64,000 bases of DNA from Acinetobacter terrae (GCF_013004375.1 NZ_JABERI010000007.1:62001-126000); one strand, 5' to 3'; shown: positions 1 to 9,124, numbered from the stretch's first letter. Translations and numbers: made by a program. Notes: generated by a model not told the origin, from the letters alone.

Positions 1-367
1 GATTTATTTAAGTTGAATTTGATCGTGAATTGAAAAAGAGAGTGACTCTCTAATCCTTCGTTCGCTTCCCCAAGCGCGTTTTATAACAAAGAATTAGAAA
101 GTCAGATTGTAGCTCCAAGTTTTATTTTTATATTGTAGTTGTTGTTTATTGTTATTCTGTAGACTGATTAAATCGTTTAATTCACACATGATCTATCACT
201 GAAAATAGGTATTTTTTCACTTAATGGTAAAAAATATGAGAACTGTGACTATTTTCTAATTTTTTTAAAATTTATCGGTAACAATCCATTTGTATTTGCT
301 TGAGATGAGCTGAATCTTGCTCTTGATATGCATATAATAAGACAGTTCTAGTTTTGGCAGCTTTTTT
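1..367. other. Non-coding leader region before thiE
   Basis: No convincing gene is seen in the first 367 bases. There is a short inverted repeat (AGAGAG/CTCTCT) near position 40. A TATAAT hexamer at 333-338, about 30 bases before thiE, could be a -10 box, but no well-spaced -35 hexamer accompanies it. The upstream gene lies outside the window. Confidence 0.4.
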
Positions 368-988
368 ATGCGCGGTTTATATTTAATTACCAATGATGAT
401 CCTTTAGAGCTTTTATTGGCGAAGTTGGAAGGTGCAATGGCCAATGGTGGCATTGCGGTCTTGCAATATCGTCGTAAAAAAATCGCCAAAGAAGATCAAA
501 TTTACGAAATCGAGTATATGAAAGCCATGTGTGCTGAATACCGTGTGCCTTTTGTCATTAACGATGATCTTGAAATGGCGGTCAAATATGGTGTAGGTGT
601 GCATTTAGGGCAGAATGATGGCTCTATTGTCGATGCTGTTGCGCGTTTGCCTCAAGGTGTGTTGATTGGTCGTAGCTGTAATAACTCACTTGAGCTGGCT
701 GAACAGGCGATTGCAGATGGCGCAAATTATGTGGCATTTGGTGCGATTTATGCCACCGACAGCAAACCTGAAGCAGGTAACATTGGCTTGGAAAGCTTAA
801 AACTTGCCAAAGAAAAACTCAACGTACCCCTCTGTGCGATTGGCGGTTTAACGGTTGAAAATTCCAACGAAGTCATTGAATCAGGTGCAGATTATTGCGC
901 AGTGATTAGTGATATATTGGGACTGCCTATGCATGCCATTCCTGAACGTTTAGATGAATGGTCTGCGCTTTTTCAAGCTACAGCATAA
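368..988 (+). CDS. thiE: Thiamine-phosphate synthase ThiE
   Basis: ThiE joins the hydroxymethylpyrimidine diphosphate and thiazole phosphate halves of thiamine in the cytoplasm, giving thiamine phosphate. The 206-residue length is normal for the family. Expected TIM-barrel landmarks are visible: QYRRK near residue 36 for pyrophosphate binding, VINDD near 64, HLGQNDG near 78, IGRSC near 98, and AIGGL with a C-terminal glycine-rich phosphate loop. The start is the first in-frame ATG; no clear Shine-Dalgarno site precedes it. hemL follows 39 bases downstream on the same strand, so the two are probably cotranscribed. No other thiamine gene is in the window. The family assignment is firm. Confidence 0.93.
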   Translation: MRGLYLITNDDPLELLLAKLEGAMANGGIAVLQYRRKKIAKEDQIYEIEYMKAMCAEYRVPFVINDDLEMAVKYGVGVHLGQNDGSIVDAVARLPQGVLIGRSCNNSLELAEQAIADGANYVAFGAIYATDSKPEAGNIGLESLKLAKEKLNVPLCAIGGLTVENSNEVIESGADYCAVISDILGLPMHAIPERLDEWSALFQATA

Positions 989-1027
989 AATATTTTTGAT
1001 AGATTTAATTTTTAGTCGAGTGCCTTC

Positions 1028-2329
1028 ATGAGCTTATCTCCAAAGCAAGAACAATTGTTCAAACAAGCCAGTAAACATATTCCGGGTGGGGTGAATTCAC
1101 CTGTACGTGCTTTTAATGGGGTGGGTGGTACGCCTGTATTTATTGAAAAAGCCAAAGGCGCGTATTTGTTCGATGTCGATGGTAAACGCTATGTCGATTA
1201 TGTCGGTTCATGGGGGCCGATGATTTTAGGACATGCGCATCCAGCAATTATTAAAGCCGTTCAAGATGCTGCTGTAGATGGTTTAAGCTTTGGCGCGCCA
1301 ACAGTTCATGAAACCACACTGGCTGATATTATTTGTGAAATTATGCCGTCAATTGAGTTGGTGCGTATGACCAACTCAGGTACGGAAGCGACCATGACCG
1401 CGATTCGTCTGGCACGTGGTTATACCGGTCGTGACAAGATTGTAAAATTTGAAGGCTGTTACCACGGTCACTCAGACTCGCTTTTAGTCAAAGCAGGTTC
1501 AGGTATGTTGACCAGTGGTGAAGGTGAAGCGACTTCTGCGGGTGTGCCTGCTGATTTTGCCAAGCATACACTTACGCTTCCATACAATGACATTGCTACC
1601 CTGAAAGAATGCTTTGCCAAGTTTGGTTCTGAAATTGCAGGCGTGATCGTTGAACCTGTTGCAGGTAATATGAATCTGGTCAAACCGATTGATGGCTTCC
1701 TGCAAGCGATTCGTGATGTTTGTGATGAACATGGTTCGGTATTCATCATTGATGAAGTGATGACGGGATTCCGTGTCGGTCTTGGTGGCGCGCAAGCACA
1801 TTATGGCGTAACACCTGATTTAACTACGTTAGGTAAAATCATCGGTGCAGGTCTGCCGGTGGGTGCCTTTGGTGGTAAACGTGAAGTGATGGAATGCATC
1901 GCGCCACTGGGTAAAGTGTATCAAGCAGGGACGTTGTCAGGTAACCCACTTGCCATGCGTGCCGGAATCGAGATGTTCAAACATCTACGTGCTGAAGGTT
2001 TTTATGAAAAATTAACCGCACAATTAGAAAAATTGCTTGCCGGTTTACAAGCTGCTGCGGATGAAGCAGGAATTCCATTCAAGACTCAACAAGTGGGCGG
2101 TATGTTCGGTTTGTATTTTACGGATCAAGAAGACATTACTAGCTTCGATTCAATGTTGAAATGTGATGTTGCTGCTTTCCGTAAGTTCTTCCATGGCATG
2201 TTAGACCGTGGTGTGAACCTTGCACCATCTGCATTTGAAGCAGGCTTTATCTCAAGTGCACATTCTGATGAAGATATTGCCTACACCATTCAAGCAGCTA
2301 AAGAAACCTTTGCAGAAATGAAAGCTTAA
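1028..2329 (+). CDS. hemL: Glutamate-1-semialdehyde 2,1-aminomutase HemL
   Basis: This PLP enzyme converts glutamate-1-semialdehyde to 5-aminolevulinate, the first committed tetrapyrrole precursor in the C5 pathway. The 433-residue length matches the family. The N-terminal [11 protein letters not shown] signature (about 19-29), the NSGTEA segment (116-121), the IDEVMTGFR motif (241-249) and the PLP lysine in [10 protein letters not shown] (about K270) are all present. The gene follows thiE closely and ends at a strong intrinsic terminator at 2353-2378. A class III aminotransferase of another function is unlikely because the aminomutase signatures are complete. Confidence 0.96.
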   Translation: MSLSPKQEQLFKQASKHIPGGVNSPVRAFNGVGGTPVFIEKAKGAYLFDVDGKRYVDYVGSWGPMILGHAHPAIIKAVQDAAVDGLSFGAPTVHETTLADIICEIMPSIELVRMTNSGTEATMTAIRLARGYTGRDKIVKFEGCYHGHSDSLLVKAGSGMLTSGEGEATSAGVPADFAKHTLTLPYNDIATLKECFAKFGSEIAGVIVEPVAGNMNLVKPIDGFLQAIRDVCDEHGSVFIIDEVMTGFRVGLGGAQAHYGVTPDLTTLGKIIGAGLPVGAFGGKREVMECIAPLGKVYQAGTLSGNPLAMRAGIEMFKHLRAEGFYEKLTAQLEKLLAGLQAAADEAGIPFKTQQVGGMFGLYFTDQEDITSFDSMLKCDVAAFRKFFHGMLDRGVNLAPSAFEAGFISSAHSDEDIAYTIQAAKETFAEMKA

Positions 2330-2352
2330 GCTTTTCAATTTTACATAGTATT

Positions 2353-2378
2353 AAGCCCGAATTCGTTCGGGCTTTTTT
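2353..2378 (+). terminator. Intrinsic terminator after hemL
   Basis: A perfect 9-bp stem (AAGCCCGAA with TTCGGGCTT) closes a TTCG tetraloop and is followed by six T residues. It lies 24 bases after the hemL stop. Confidence 0.92.
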
Positions 2379-2406
2379 ATACAGTTTTTGAAAATGGAAA
2401 AGACGG

Positions 2407-2823
2407 ATGCAAACCAAACATTATTTAACTTTGACTGATGCAGAGTTTTTATTAAATCACGCACATCAATATGCGATCGAAAAGCAATTCAATGTCAGTA
2501 TCGCCGTCGTAGATGAAACCGGAACTTTGTTAGCGATGAAGCGTATGGATGGAGCTTCTCCAATGACTGCAAATTTGGCAATCGAAAAAGCCAAATGTTC
2601 TGCAATGAGTCGTCGTCCATCCAAGTTGTTTGAAGATATTATCAAAGGCGGCCAAATGGGTTTTCTGACTATGGACAGTTTTTCTGGCATGCTGGAAGGT
2701 GGTGAGCCAATTTTGTATCAAGGGCAACTGGTTGGGGCAATGGGTGTGTCAGGCGTGAAATCCTTTGAAGATGCGGAGATTGCACAGCAGGCGATTGAGA
2801 AGTTTTTGGCACAAGTTGACTAA
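2407..2823 (+). CDS. GlcG/HbpS-family (DUF336) heme-binding-like protein
   Basis: This 138-residue cytoplasmic protein has the GlcG/HbpS fold signature: an N-terminal helix, SIAVVDETGTLLA (about 29-41), MDGASP, KA-CSAMSRRPS, and a C-terminal GALVGAMGVSG-like strand followed by DAEIAQQAI. Some family members bind or degrade heme, others sit in glycolate or propanediol operons with unknown roles. The position directly after hemL is suggestive of a tetrapyrrole link, but the terminator between them argues for separate transcription. Heme binding is therefore inference, while the family call is secure. Confidence 0.8.
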   Translation: MQTKHYLTLTDAEFLLNHAHQYAIEKQFNVSIAVVDETGTLLAMKRMDGASPMTANLAIEKAKCSAMSRRPSKLFEDIIKGGQMGFLTMDSFSGMLEGGEPILYQGQLVGAMGVSGVKSFEDAEIAQQAIEKFLAQVD

Positions 2824-2915
2824 AATTTTGAGTGACGTTGGAATTCCTAACTATATTTAATAAGGTCACGGAAAGTTATATGAAATTTAAGTATGGAACG
2901 TGAAAAATCATAAAT

Positions 2916-2954
2916 AAGGCATTTCAGTGCGCTGAACACTGGAGTGCCTTTTAT
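2916..2954 (+). terminator. Intrinsic terminator before the DUF4238 gene
   Basis: A 14-bp imperfect stem with two G-U pairs (AAGGCATTTCAGTG with CACTGGAGTGCCTT) is followed by TTATT. It probably ends the DUF336 transcript, 93 bases after that gene. Confidence 0.75.
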
Positions 2955-3000
2955 TAGGATATTAATTATAAAATTTTTTTTAAAATGGTACTAAAATAAA

Positions 3001-3993
3001 ATGGAATTAACGCCTAAGCAATTAGAATTAAAAAGAGAAAATCACTATGTATGGGCTAATTATTTAAAAAATTGGTCCTTTGATAACTCTAATGTATGGT
3101 ATACAACAAAAAAACTTAAAATTGCTCATGATAGCGTCAAAGCAATTGCTAAAGAAAAAGACCTATATAGATTTCAGTACATTACAAGACAGCATTTAGA
3201 TTTAATTTTGTTTTTCTCAAAACAATCACCTGAAGAACTACAGAAGCATCATAAACTTTATCTAGATCCATTCTTACAATTACAAGCAGCAGAATCCCTA
3301 TATATAAAATCAGGCAAAAGAGATGAGAAGGTTCTAGCTCATATTGAAGCGTTTAAGAGCAATACAATAGAAAATCTTCATACGGCACATGAAAAAGGTG
3401 TTGATGCTGTCCTAAAAAGCTTACAAAGATACGATTTAACAGTTTTAGACAATATTCAAAGTATGTGTAAATTTATGAGCTATTGGGGACATCAGATTGC
3501 TAGAACGAAACCATTCAGAGATAAAATCTTAGCCAGTCAAACAAACCAAGAATTACAGAAAATTTATAAAGAATCTTGGTGGTTCATTAGTTATATTCTT
3601 GGTATGAACTTAGGGAAAAGTTTTTTCGAAACACGGAAAATTGATACACATTGTTTATTAATCAATGAGACAGATGAGGATTTTATAACTTCAAATCATC
3701 CAATTATTAACATACATGAAGCACTAAATGAAAATGATATGGCAGTTCCATCTGATGAGGAAGCTGACTTTTTTTATGCGATTTCTCCAAAATTGGGATA
3801 CATGATTAATAGATCTGACCGTTTTAAAAATGGCGTAAATCACGTATCACTAGATTTTGTTAAGGAAGTTAATAGAAAATTAGCTTTTAATGCAGATCAA
3901 TACATTATTGGTACTAATGAAATTCAATTGAAAATTTATAGGAAATTTGTTGGTAAAAGATTGAGCGTTATTAAAGAGATAAAAACTAATTAA
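3001..3993 (+). CDS. DUF4238-family protein
   Basis: A 330-residue soluble protein. The opening RENHYVWANYLKNWS (about 13-27) resembles the HYVPQFYLRNFS opening of DUF4238. The later EDFITSNHPII (about 226-236) and FFYAISPKLGYMI segments match the family's C-terminal conserved blocks. The function of DUF4238 is unknown. The gene is visibly more AT-rich than hemL and rapA and uses AT-ending codons heavily; it sits alone between a terminator and an AT-rich spacer. This suggests horizontal acquisition, although no integrase or direct repeats are visible. The ATG at 3001 is the first in-frame start, without a strong ribosome binding site. Confidence 0.7.
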   Translation: MELTPKQLELKRENHYVWANYLKNWSFDNSNVWYTTKKLKIAHDSVKAIAKEKDLYRFQYITRQHLDLILFFSKQSPEELQKHHKLYLDPFLQLQAAESLYIKSGKRDEKVLAHIEAFKSNTIENLHTAHEKGVDAVLKSLQRYDLTVLDNIQSMCKFMSYWGHQIARTKPFRDKILASQTNQELQKIYKESWWFISYILGMNLGKSFFETRKIDTHCLLINETDEDFITSNHPIINIHEALNENDMAVPSDEEADFFYAISPKLGYMINRSDRFKNGVNHVSLDFVKEVNRKLAFNADQYIIGTNEIQLKIYRKFVGKRLSVIKEIKTN

Positions 3994-4135
3994 GTCGATA
4001 ATAACTAAAATTTATTCCTATTTAATATAATGGTTGTTATATGGAATATTTAAGATGATTTCCAATCTATTTAAACTAAATTTTTAAAACTCATCTAAGC
4101 TAAAATATCTAGCAAACGTCGCTCTAGAGTCTCCC

Positions 4136-4846
4136 ATGCTGTACCTAATGCCCAAAAAAATCCAACTCGCTCCATCCCAAGCCAAATGGCAGCTTGCTGC
4201 TGCAAATTCAGTATTGGTACTTGTCGGATTGCAAAATTTGCGGATGCAGGCAGGAATTCAAAACACTGACTTGATGGTAAATCTAATCCAGATTAGCAAT
4301 AAAGCCAAAGCATTAGGCATTCCAATCGTTGATTTGTACGGTGATGATTTGATGCAGGGCATGCAACAACTCGGTGAATATGCATCATCGAATCCACAAA
4401 TGATCTTTGCAGGACAGGTGAGTCCGATGTTCAAGCAAATCTTGCCGCATTTGCAAAGTGTGACTGAACAGATCTGTGTAGCTGATGATGCAATTTTATT
4501 GCCGAATCAAGATCAGCATATTCAATGGATTGATAACATTTCGGCACAAGGTTTGCATCACATGAATAGCTATAGTTTGGCTCGATTATGGGATTTAAGT
4601 GCACCGTCAAATTATGTGCTTTCAACAAAGGGGATCATGCTCGCCGTTGCAGAGCAGCTGAACATGGATGCACTTGAAATTGACCCTTATGTCAATTTGC
4701 AACAATACGGTTTGGATTCTGTAGCGATTGTCAGTTTGGTCGGGGTATGGCGTGCACATGGTGCAAATATCACGTATGAAGATGTTATGGCGCATTCGTC
4801 ATTGCATGAATTAGTCAGCTTTATATTGCAATCAGTACATTCATAA
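4136..4846 (+). CDS. Orphan isochorismatase-like / acyl-carrier-domain fusion protein
   Basis: The C-terminal third (about 170-236) is a carrier-protein domain. It has the phosphopantetheine site YGLDSVAIVS with S195 as the expected attachment serine, then the helix pattern ending in HSSLHELVSFI. The first part (about 18-130) resembles a shortened isochorismatase fold: VLVLVGLQNLRM aligns with the strand that carries the catalytic Asp in EntB-like enzymes, but Gly is found there. The usual C-terminal catalytic Cys segment is not seen. The order of domains recalls EntB/BasF/VibB. No siderophore, NRPS or phosphopantetheinyl transferase gene is nearby. It may be a catalytically dead carrier protein with a dedicated unknown partner. 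An alternative ATG lies at 4148. Confidence 0.65.
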   Translation: MLYLMPKKIQLAPSQAKWQLAAANSVLVLVGLQNLRMQAGIQNTDLMVNLIQISNKAKALGIPIVDLYGDDLMQGMQQLGEYASSNPQMIFAGQVSPMFKQILPHLQSVTEQICVADDAILLPNQDQHIQWIDNISAQGLHHMNSYSLARLWDLSAPSNYVLSTKGIMLAVAEQLNMDALEIDPYVNLQQYGLDSVAIVSLVGVWRAHGANITYEDVMAHSSLHELVSFILQSVHS

Positions 4847-4975
4847 CGCGAGATTGAAATAATTTTTGAGCAAAATCGGAAAATCCGTCGCCAATTGTAG
4901 TATTGCGCATTGTAATTCTGCGCCAAGCTTTCTATCATTGCCGGCTTGTTTTCGCGATCAGCCTGGGATTGAACA

Positions 4976-5620
4976 TTGAGTAATTTTCTAACCGAACACC
5001 TGATACATCGTGACGAAGATTTTATGGTGATTCATAAACCTGCAGGTGTACTCACCGTTCCTGGTAAAACTGAAGATTTACAAGATTGCGTGATCAACCG
5101 ATTATTAAAAATAGAACCGAAAACTTTACTGATTCATCGTCTGGATCGTGATACTTCAGGTATCCTGGTTTTTGGTCTGACCAAATGGGGACAAAAAACC
5201 ATTTCCCGTCAGTTTCAGGAACGCCAAACCGAGAAAACTTATCAGGCAGTCGTTGCCGGACATCTTGAAGGCGAAGGTACGGTAGATGTCCCAGTGATTT
5301 ACGATCCTGAACATCCACCTTTACATATTGCCGCTCCAGATCACAACAAGCCTGCACTCACGCATTGGCAAGCCATCGAACATTTTGAAATTCAAGGGCA
5401 GGCGGTGACGCGTGTCAAACTTACTCCCATTACAGGTCGTTCACATCAGCTTCGTGTACATATGCAGTATCTCGGTCATCCGATTGTCGGTGATACCTTA
5501 TATGCAACACCAGAGCAGCAACAGTTGATTCCTCGACTGTGCTTGCATGCTGAACACTTGAGTTTTTACCATCCTCAAACAGAGGAACGTGTGGAGTTTT
5601 ATTATCCTGTTCCTTTTTAA
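4976..5620 (+). CDS. rluA: RluA-family rRNA/tRNA pseudouridine synthase
   Basis: It isomerises uridine to pseudouridine in 23S rRNA (U746) and tRNA (U32) if it is a true RluA ortholog. The catalytic motif HRLDRDTSG contains the nucleophilic Asp (about residue 57). KPAGVLTVPG (about 21-30) and ITGRSHQLRVHM (about 152-163) are the other conserved blocks. At 214 residues it lacks an S4 domain, which fits RluA rather than RluC/RluD. The start is a TTG; no in-frame ATG lies upstream before a stop, and the ribosome binding site is weak. rapA follows after 150 bases; rapA and rluA are also neighbours in E. coli. Confidence 0.88.
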   Translation: MSNFLTEHLIHRDEDFMVIHKPAGVLTVPGKTEDLQDCVINRLLKIEPKTLLIHRLDRDTSGILVFGLTKWGQKTISRQFQERQTEKTYQAVVAGHLEGEGTVDVPVIYDPEHPPLHIAAPDHNKPALTHWQAIEHFEIQGQAVTRVKLTPITGRSHQLRVHMQYLGHPIVGDTLYATPEQQQLIPRLCLHAEHLSFYHPQTEERVEFYYPVPF

Positions 5621-5694
5621 GGTAAAAACTTTTTAATCGTCATCGATTTTGCGCACTTTTTAGTGGGCTTTATGTCAAAATATATTGCTTAAAG

Positions 5695-5731
5695 ACCTGT
5701 TTTCTTGCTCAAATACTAAACAGGTTTTGAG
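5695..5731 (+). terminator. Possible weak terminator between rluA and rapA
   Basis: An 8-bp stem (ACCTGTTT with AAACAGGT) has a 15-base loop and is followed by TTTGAGTTT. The tail is poor, so termination is probably incomplete if it occurs. Confidence 0.35.
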
Positions 5732-5773
5732 TTTAAAAATAAGTCTCCTCATTTTTAGATAAAGGTGGAAAAA

Positions 5774-8602
5774 TTGCATCAGTTTGCTATTGGTCAGCGT
5801 TGGTTATCAGATACAGAAACAGAGCTTGGATTAGGGGTTCTCATTGATGTAGATGAACGATCGGTTAGCATCTTATTCCCGAAGAGTGATGAAACACGTG
5901 TTTACGCACGTAACAATGCACCTTTATCGCGTATTGTTTTTAACATTAAAGATGAATTGCAGGATCAGGAAGGCACCAAGTGGCTGGTTGAGTCTTTTGA
6001 AGACCGTCATGGCGTGGTGCGTTATAATGTAATCCGTACCCTGGAAGATGGTACTGAAGAACGTAAAGCTTTAAATGAAACCCGTGTGGGTGCACATATT
6101 CAGCTTTCTAAGCCACTTGACCGATTGCTTGCCAGTCAAGTGGACTATAAAGAATGGTATGACCTTCGTATTGAAGCTTTGATGATGCAAGCCAATATGA
6201 AATCTAGTCCATTACGAGGCATGGTAGGTGCGCGTGTTGGCTTGATTCCACATCAGCTTTATATTGCACATGAAGTTGGTCAGCGTTTTGCGCCGCGTGT
6301 TTTACTAGCCGATGAAGTTGGCTTGGGTAAAACCATTGAAGCAGGCTTGATTATTCATCAGCAGCTCAAAACCGGTCGTTCAGAACGTATTCTGATTTTA
6401 GTTCCAGATTCACTGCAATATCAGTGGATGATTGAGATGCGTCGCCGTTTCAATCTGCAGTTCTCTTTATTTGATTTGACCCGTACAGCGTCAATTAAAG
6501 AACACGATCCAGATTTAAACCCATTCCTGACTGAGCAATGCATTATTGCCAGTGTGGATTTAATGGTCGATCATGATGATTTACGTGAACAGGCTTTAGA
6601 AGCAGGTTTCGATCTTCTTGTTGTCGATGAAGCACATCACTTGATGTGGAGCGAAGAAGAAGGTGGTAACGACCGTTACGATCTGGTTGAAGAACTTGCT
6701 GAAAAAACTCCGGGTGTGTTATTGCTTACAGCAACACCAGAACAACTGGGTGTAGAAAGCCATTTTGCACGGTTACGTTTGCTTGATCCGCAGCGTTTTA
6801 GCTCACTCGACCGTTTCTTGGATGAAGAAGAGCAATATCATCACACGGCAAAAATTGCTGAAGTGTTGATGTCGGATCTGCCTTTGGAACAAGGGCATTT
6901 GGCTGCAATTGAAGGCTTGTTGGGTCATAGCATTCAGGATGAACCGGAACAACGTTTCCGTGCCATTCACGAATTGTTAGACCGTCATGGTACAGGTCGT
7001 ATTTTATTCCGTAATACCCGTGAAGCGATTCAAGGTTTCCCGGGTCGTGACTGTCAGCCTGCTGCTTTACCCGCACCTGCAAATTGGTCGAAAGACGGCA
7101 AGTTACGTGAACAAATGTGGCCTGAAGAAGCACAGCTTGATGGCGCCTGGATGGAACATGATCCACGTGTGATGTGGCTGATGGAAATGCTGCGTACCCA
7201 GCTCAAACACAAAAAAGTGTTACTGATCGCGCGTAGTGGTCCAGTGGTTGAAGCTTTGGAAAGTGTGCTTCGTTTACATGCAGGCATTCGTACTGCCATG
7301 TTTCATGAAGGCATGAGCCTGCTTGAACGTGACCAGGCTGCGGCTTATTTCGCTGAAGATTCTTACGGTGCACAAATCTTACTCTGTTCTGAAATTGGTT
7401 CAGAGGGACGTAACTTCCAGTTTGCCTCTGACTTGATCCTGTTTGATTTACCAGCAAACCCAGATATTTTAGAACAACGTATTGGTCGTTTAGACCGTAT
7501 TGGTCAAGAAAACCGTATTCAAATTCATGTACCTTATTTAGCCAGTACAGCGCAAGAGCGTATGTTCCGTTGGTATAACGAAGGTTTAAATATCTTCAGC
7601 AATATTTCACCCACTGCCCAAACACTACAAGAAAACTTCATTGCTAAATTAAAAGACTGTTTATTGTCTGATTTGGGTCAACAGTTTGAAGATTTGCTTG
7701 AAGAAGTGAGTGTTCAGCGTGAAGCTTTGGAAGCTGAATTGCAGGAAGGTCGTGACCGCTTGCTTGAATACAATTCATGTCGTCCAATCGTGGCGCAAGA
7801 AATTGTTCAAGCACTTGAAGACTATGATGACAACACTACGTTGCCAATGTTTATGAAGCGCTTCATGGCATCGACAAACATCGATTTTGATGAGCAAAGC
7901 AATGGTACGGTGATCATCAAGCCAACCGACCAAATGCAGGTTCAAGGTTTATCTCTTGATGAAGAAGGTATGACAGCAACCTTCTATCGTGACCAAGCAC
8001 AAGTTCGTGAAGATGCTCAATATTTAACATTGGAACATCCATTCACTGAAAGTGTGATGGAAATGATTAATACCCAGTCATTTGGTAGTACCAATGTTGC
8101 ACTGTTAAAATCGAATGCACTTAAACAGGGTTCTCTGCTGTTAGAAGTGTGGTTTAAAGTGGATGTCATTGCACCGAAAGCATTGAACCTGCCTTCAAGC
8201 TTGCCGCAGCAGTTGATTCGCGTATTGCTCAGTGAAACCGGTCAGGACTTATCTGCCAAGATTGATCCAAGTATCTTAAAACCGTATTTGCATCATTTAG
8301 ATAGCAATAGCTGCCGTCAGGTGGTGAAAGCCCGCCGTGATGTGATCGAGCAACGTTATACACAAGCTCTTGATATTGCTAAGACTGCATTGCCGAACTT
8401 CAAGCAACAAGCCAAAGAAGTGTATGGCAATAAATGGCAATATGAAATTGACCGTTTAAGCTACCTGAAGCAATTTAATCCAAGTATTCGTGAAGATGAA
8501 ATTGCACGCTTGCAAAAATTTCAATCAGAAGGCATTAGCTTGCTTGATGGTTTATCTGTAACACCAGAAGCGATTCAGGTGTTGGTTGTGGTTAAACCAT
8601 AA
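5774..8602 (+). CDS. rapA: RNA polymerase-associated helicase RapA (HepA)
   Basis: A Swi2/Snf2 ATPase that binds RNA polymerase and promotes its recycling from post-termination complexes. Residues 1-110 form the tandem Tudor-like region. LLADEVGLGKT holds Walker A (about residue 186), and VVDEAHHL is the DEAH box (about 285). LLTATPEQLG and the C-terminal helicase motif QRIGRLDRIGQ are intact, and the length of about 940 residues is typical. A GTG at 5765 is also open in frame, but AAAGGTGG (5761-5768) lies over it. That sequence is well spaced for the TTG at 5774, whose product aligns with the start of E. coli RapA up to GQRW. A terminator follows. Confidence 0.95.
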   Translation: MHQFAIGQRWLSDTETELGLGVLIDVDERSVSILFPKSDETRVYARNNAPLSRIVFNIKDELQDQEGTKWLVESFEDRHGVVRYNVIRTLEDGTEERKALNETRVGAHIQLSKPLDRLLASQVDYKEWYDLRIEALMMQANMKSSPLRGMVGARVGLIPHQLYIAHEVGQRFAPRVLLADEVGLGKTIEAGLIIHQQLKTGRSERILILVPDSLQYQWMIEMRRRFNLQFSLFDLTRTASIKEHDPDLNPFLTEQCIIASVDLMVDHDDLREQALEAGFDLLVVDEAHHLMWSEEEGGNDRYDLVEELAEKTPGVLLLTATPEQLGVESHFARLRLLDPQRFSSLDRFLDEEEQYHHTAKIAEVLMSDLPLEQGHLAAIEGLLGHSIQDEPEQRFRAIHELLDRHGTGRILFRNTREAIQGFPGRDCQPAALPAPANWSKDGKLREQMWPEEAQLDGAWMEHDPRVMWLMEMLRTQLKHKKVLLIARSGPVVEALESVLRLHAGIRTAMFHEGMSLLERDQAAAYFAEDSYGAQILLCSEIGSEGRNFQFASDLILFDLPANPDILEQRIGRLDRIGQENRIQIHVPYLASTAQERMFRWYNEGLNIFSNISPTAQTLQENFIAKLKDCLLSDLGQQFEDLLEEVSVQREALEAELQEGRDRLLEYNSCRPIVAQEIVQALEDYDDNTTLPMFMKRFMASTNIDFDEQSNGTVIIKPTDQMQVQGLSLDEEGMTATFYRDQAQVREDAQYLTLEHPFTESVMEMINTQSFGSTNVALLKSNALKQGSLLLEVWFKVDVIAPKALNLPSSLPQQLIRVLLSETGQDLSAKIDPSILKPYLHHLDSNSCRQVVKARRDVIEQRYTQALDIAKTALPNFKQQAKEVYGNKWQYEIDRLSYLKQFNPSIREDEIARLQKFQSEGISLLDGLSVTPEAIQVLVVVKP

Positions 8603-8617
8603 TTTCGAAACTTGTTT

Positions 8618-8642
8618 AAAAAGCACCTTCGGGTGCTTTTTT
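8618..8642 (+). terminator. Intrinsic terminator after rapA
   Basis: A GCACC/GGTGC stem, extended by A/T pairs, closes a TTCG loop and is followed by six T residues. Confidence 0.9.
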
Positions 8643-8675
8643 ATTGTTTTGTTTTCAGCGCAAGGCACAGCTAGG

Positions 8676-8776
8676 GACTAGAGTATTTTTTAACGCTACA
8701 TCGTTATGAACTACTCATTTAGAATGACTGAATTTCGTATTTCATGGCTAGTATCACCTAAAAAATACTCATAGTC
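8676..8776. repeat. Structured element with 16-17 base inverted arms
   Basis: Left arm 8676-8691 (GACTAGAGTATTTTTT) is complementary to right arm 8760-8776 (AAAAAATACTCATAGTC) with one extra base in the right arm. The arms enclose 68 bases containing smaller palindromes such as CATT-TAG-AATG. It lies between the rapA terminator and the PAAR gene. It could be a miniature inverted-repeat element, an unannotated small RNA or a leader for the PAAR gene. Only the inverted repeat is directly seen. Confidence 0.5.
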
Positions 8777-8857
8777 GCAAACATAGATGAATTGTCAACA
8801 GACCCTCATCTCATGTTAAAATGGCGCATAAATTTTATAAATCAAATTAGAATAATG

Positions 8858-9124
8858 ATGGCTAAATCTTTAGTGACCATGGGTTCTTCAACCTCACATG
8901 GCGGCATTCTCTCAGAATGCGAAAATACATTTATCATTAACGGAATTGCAGTACATCTGCATGGTATGAAACATTACTGTCCAAAATGCCAAGCTGTGGT
9001 GTCTGCAATTGCAGTAGATCAATCAACCGTAGTGCAAGGACGAGGAGTCGTGCTTGCCGGAGATAAAACGACGTGTGGCGCAACTTTTTTAGGTAATCAA
9101 ACTTTAGTTTTTTCCAAAAAATAA
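8858..9124 (+). CDS. PAAR-domain protein, likely type VI secretion spike tip
   Basis: PAAR proteins sharpen the VgrG spike of a type VI secretion system and can recruit effectors. After MAKSLVTMGSSTSHGG the sequence shows the family pattern: a strand carrying GIAVHLHGM, a CPKC pair, STVVQGRGVVLAGDKTTCGA and a short C-terminal strand. The whole protein is one PAAR domain of about 88 residues with no toxin extension. Upstream codons back to a TTG at 8792 are open, but the paired ATGs at 8855/8858 begin the conserved domain. No other T6SS gene lies in the window, so this is an orphan spike gene. Confidence 0.83.
   Translation: MAKSLVTMGSSTSHGGILSECENTFIINGIAVHLHGMKHYCPKCQAVVSAIAVDQSTVVQGRGVVLAGDKTTCGATFLGNQTLVFSKK

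Noticed and set aside
1..120. Possible end of an rRNA operon or upstream gene
   Set aside because: No conserved rRNA sequence or convincing C-terminal coding frame is seen in the first bases.
3001..3993. Calling the DUF4238 gene part of a genomic island or prophage
   Set aside because: No integrase, tRNA-end duplication, transposase or phage gene is nearby.
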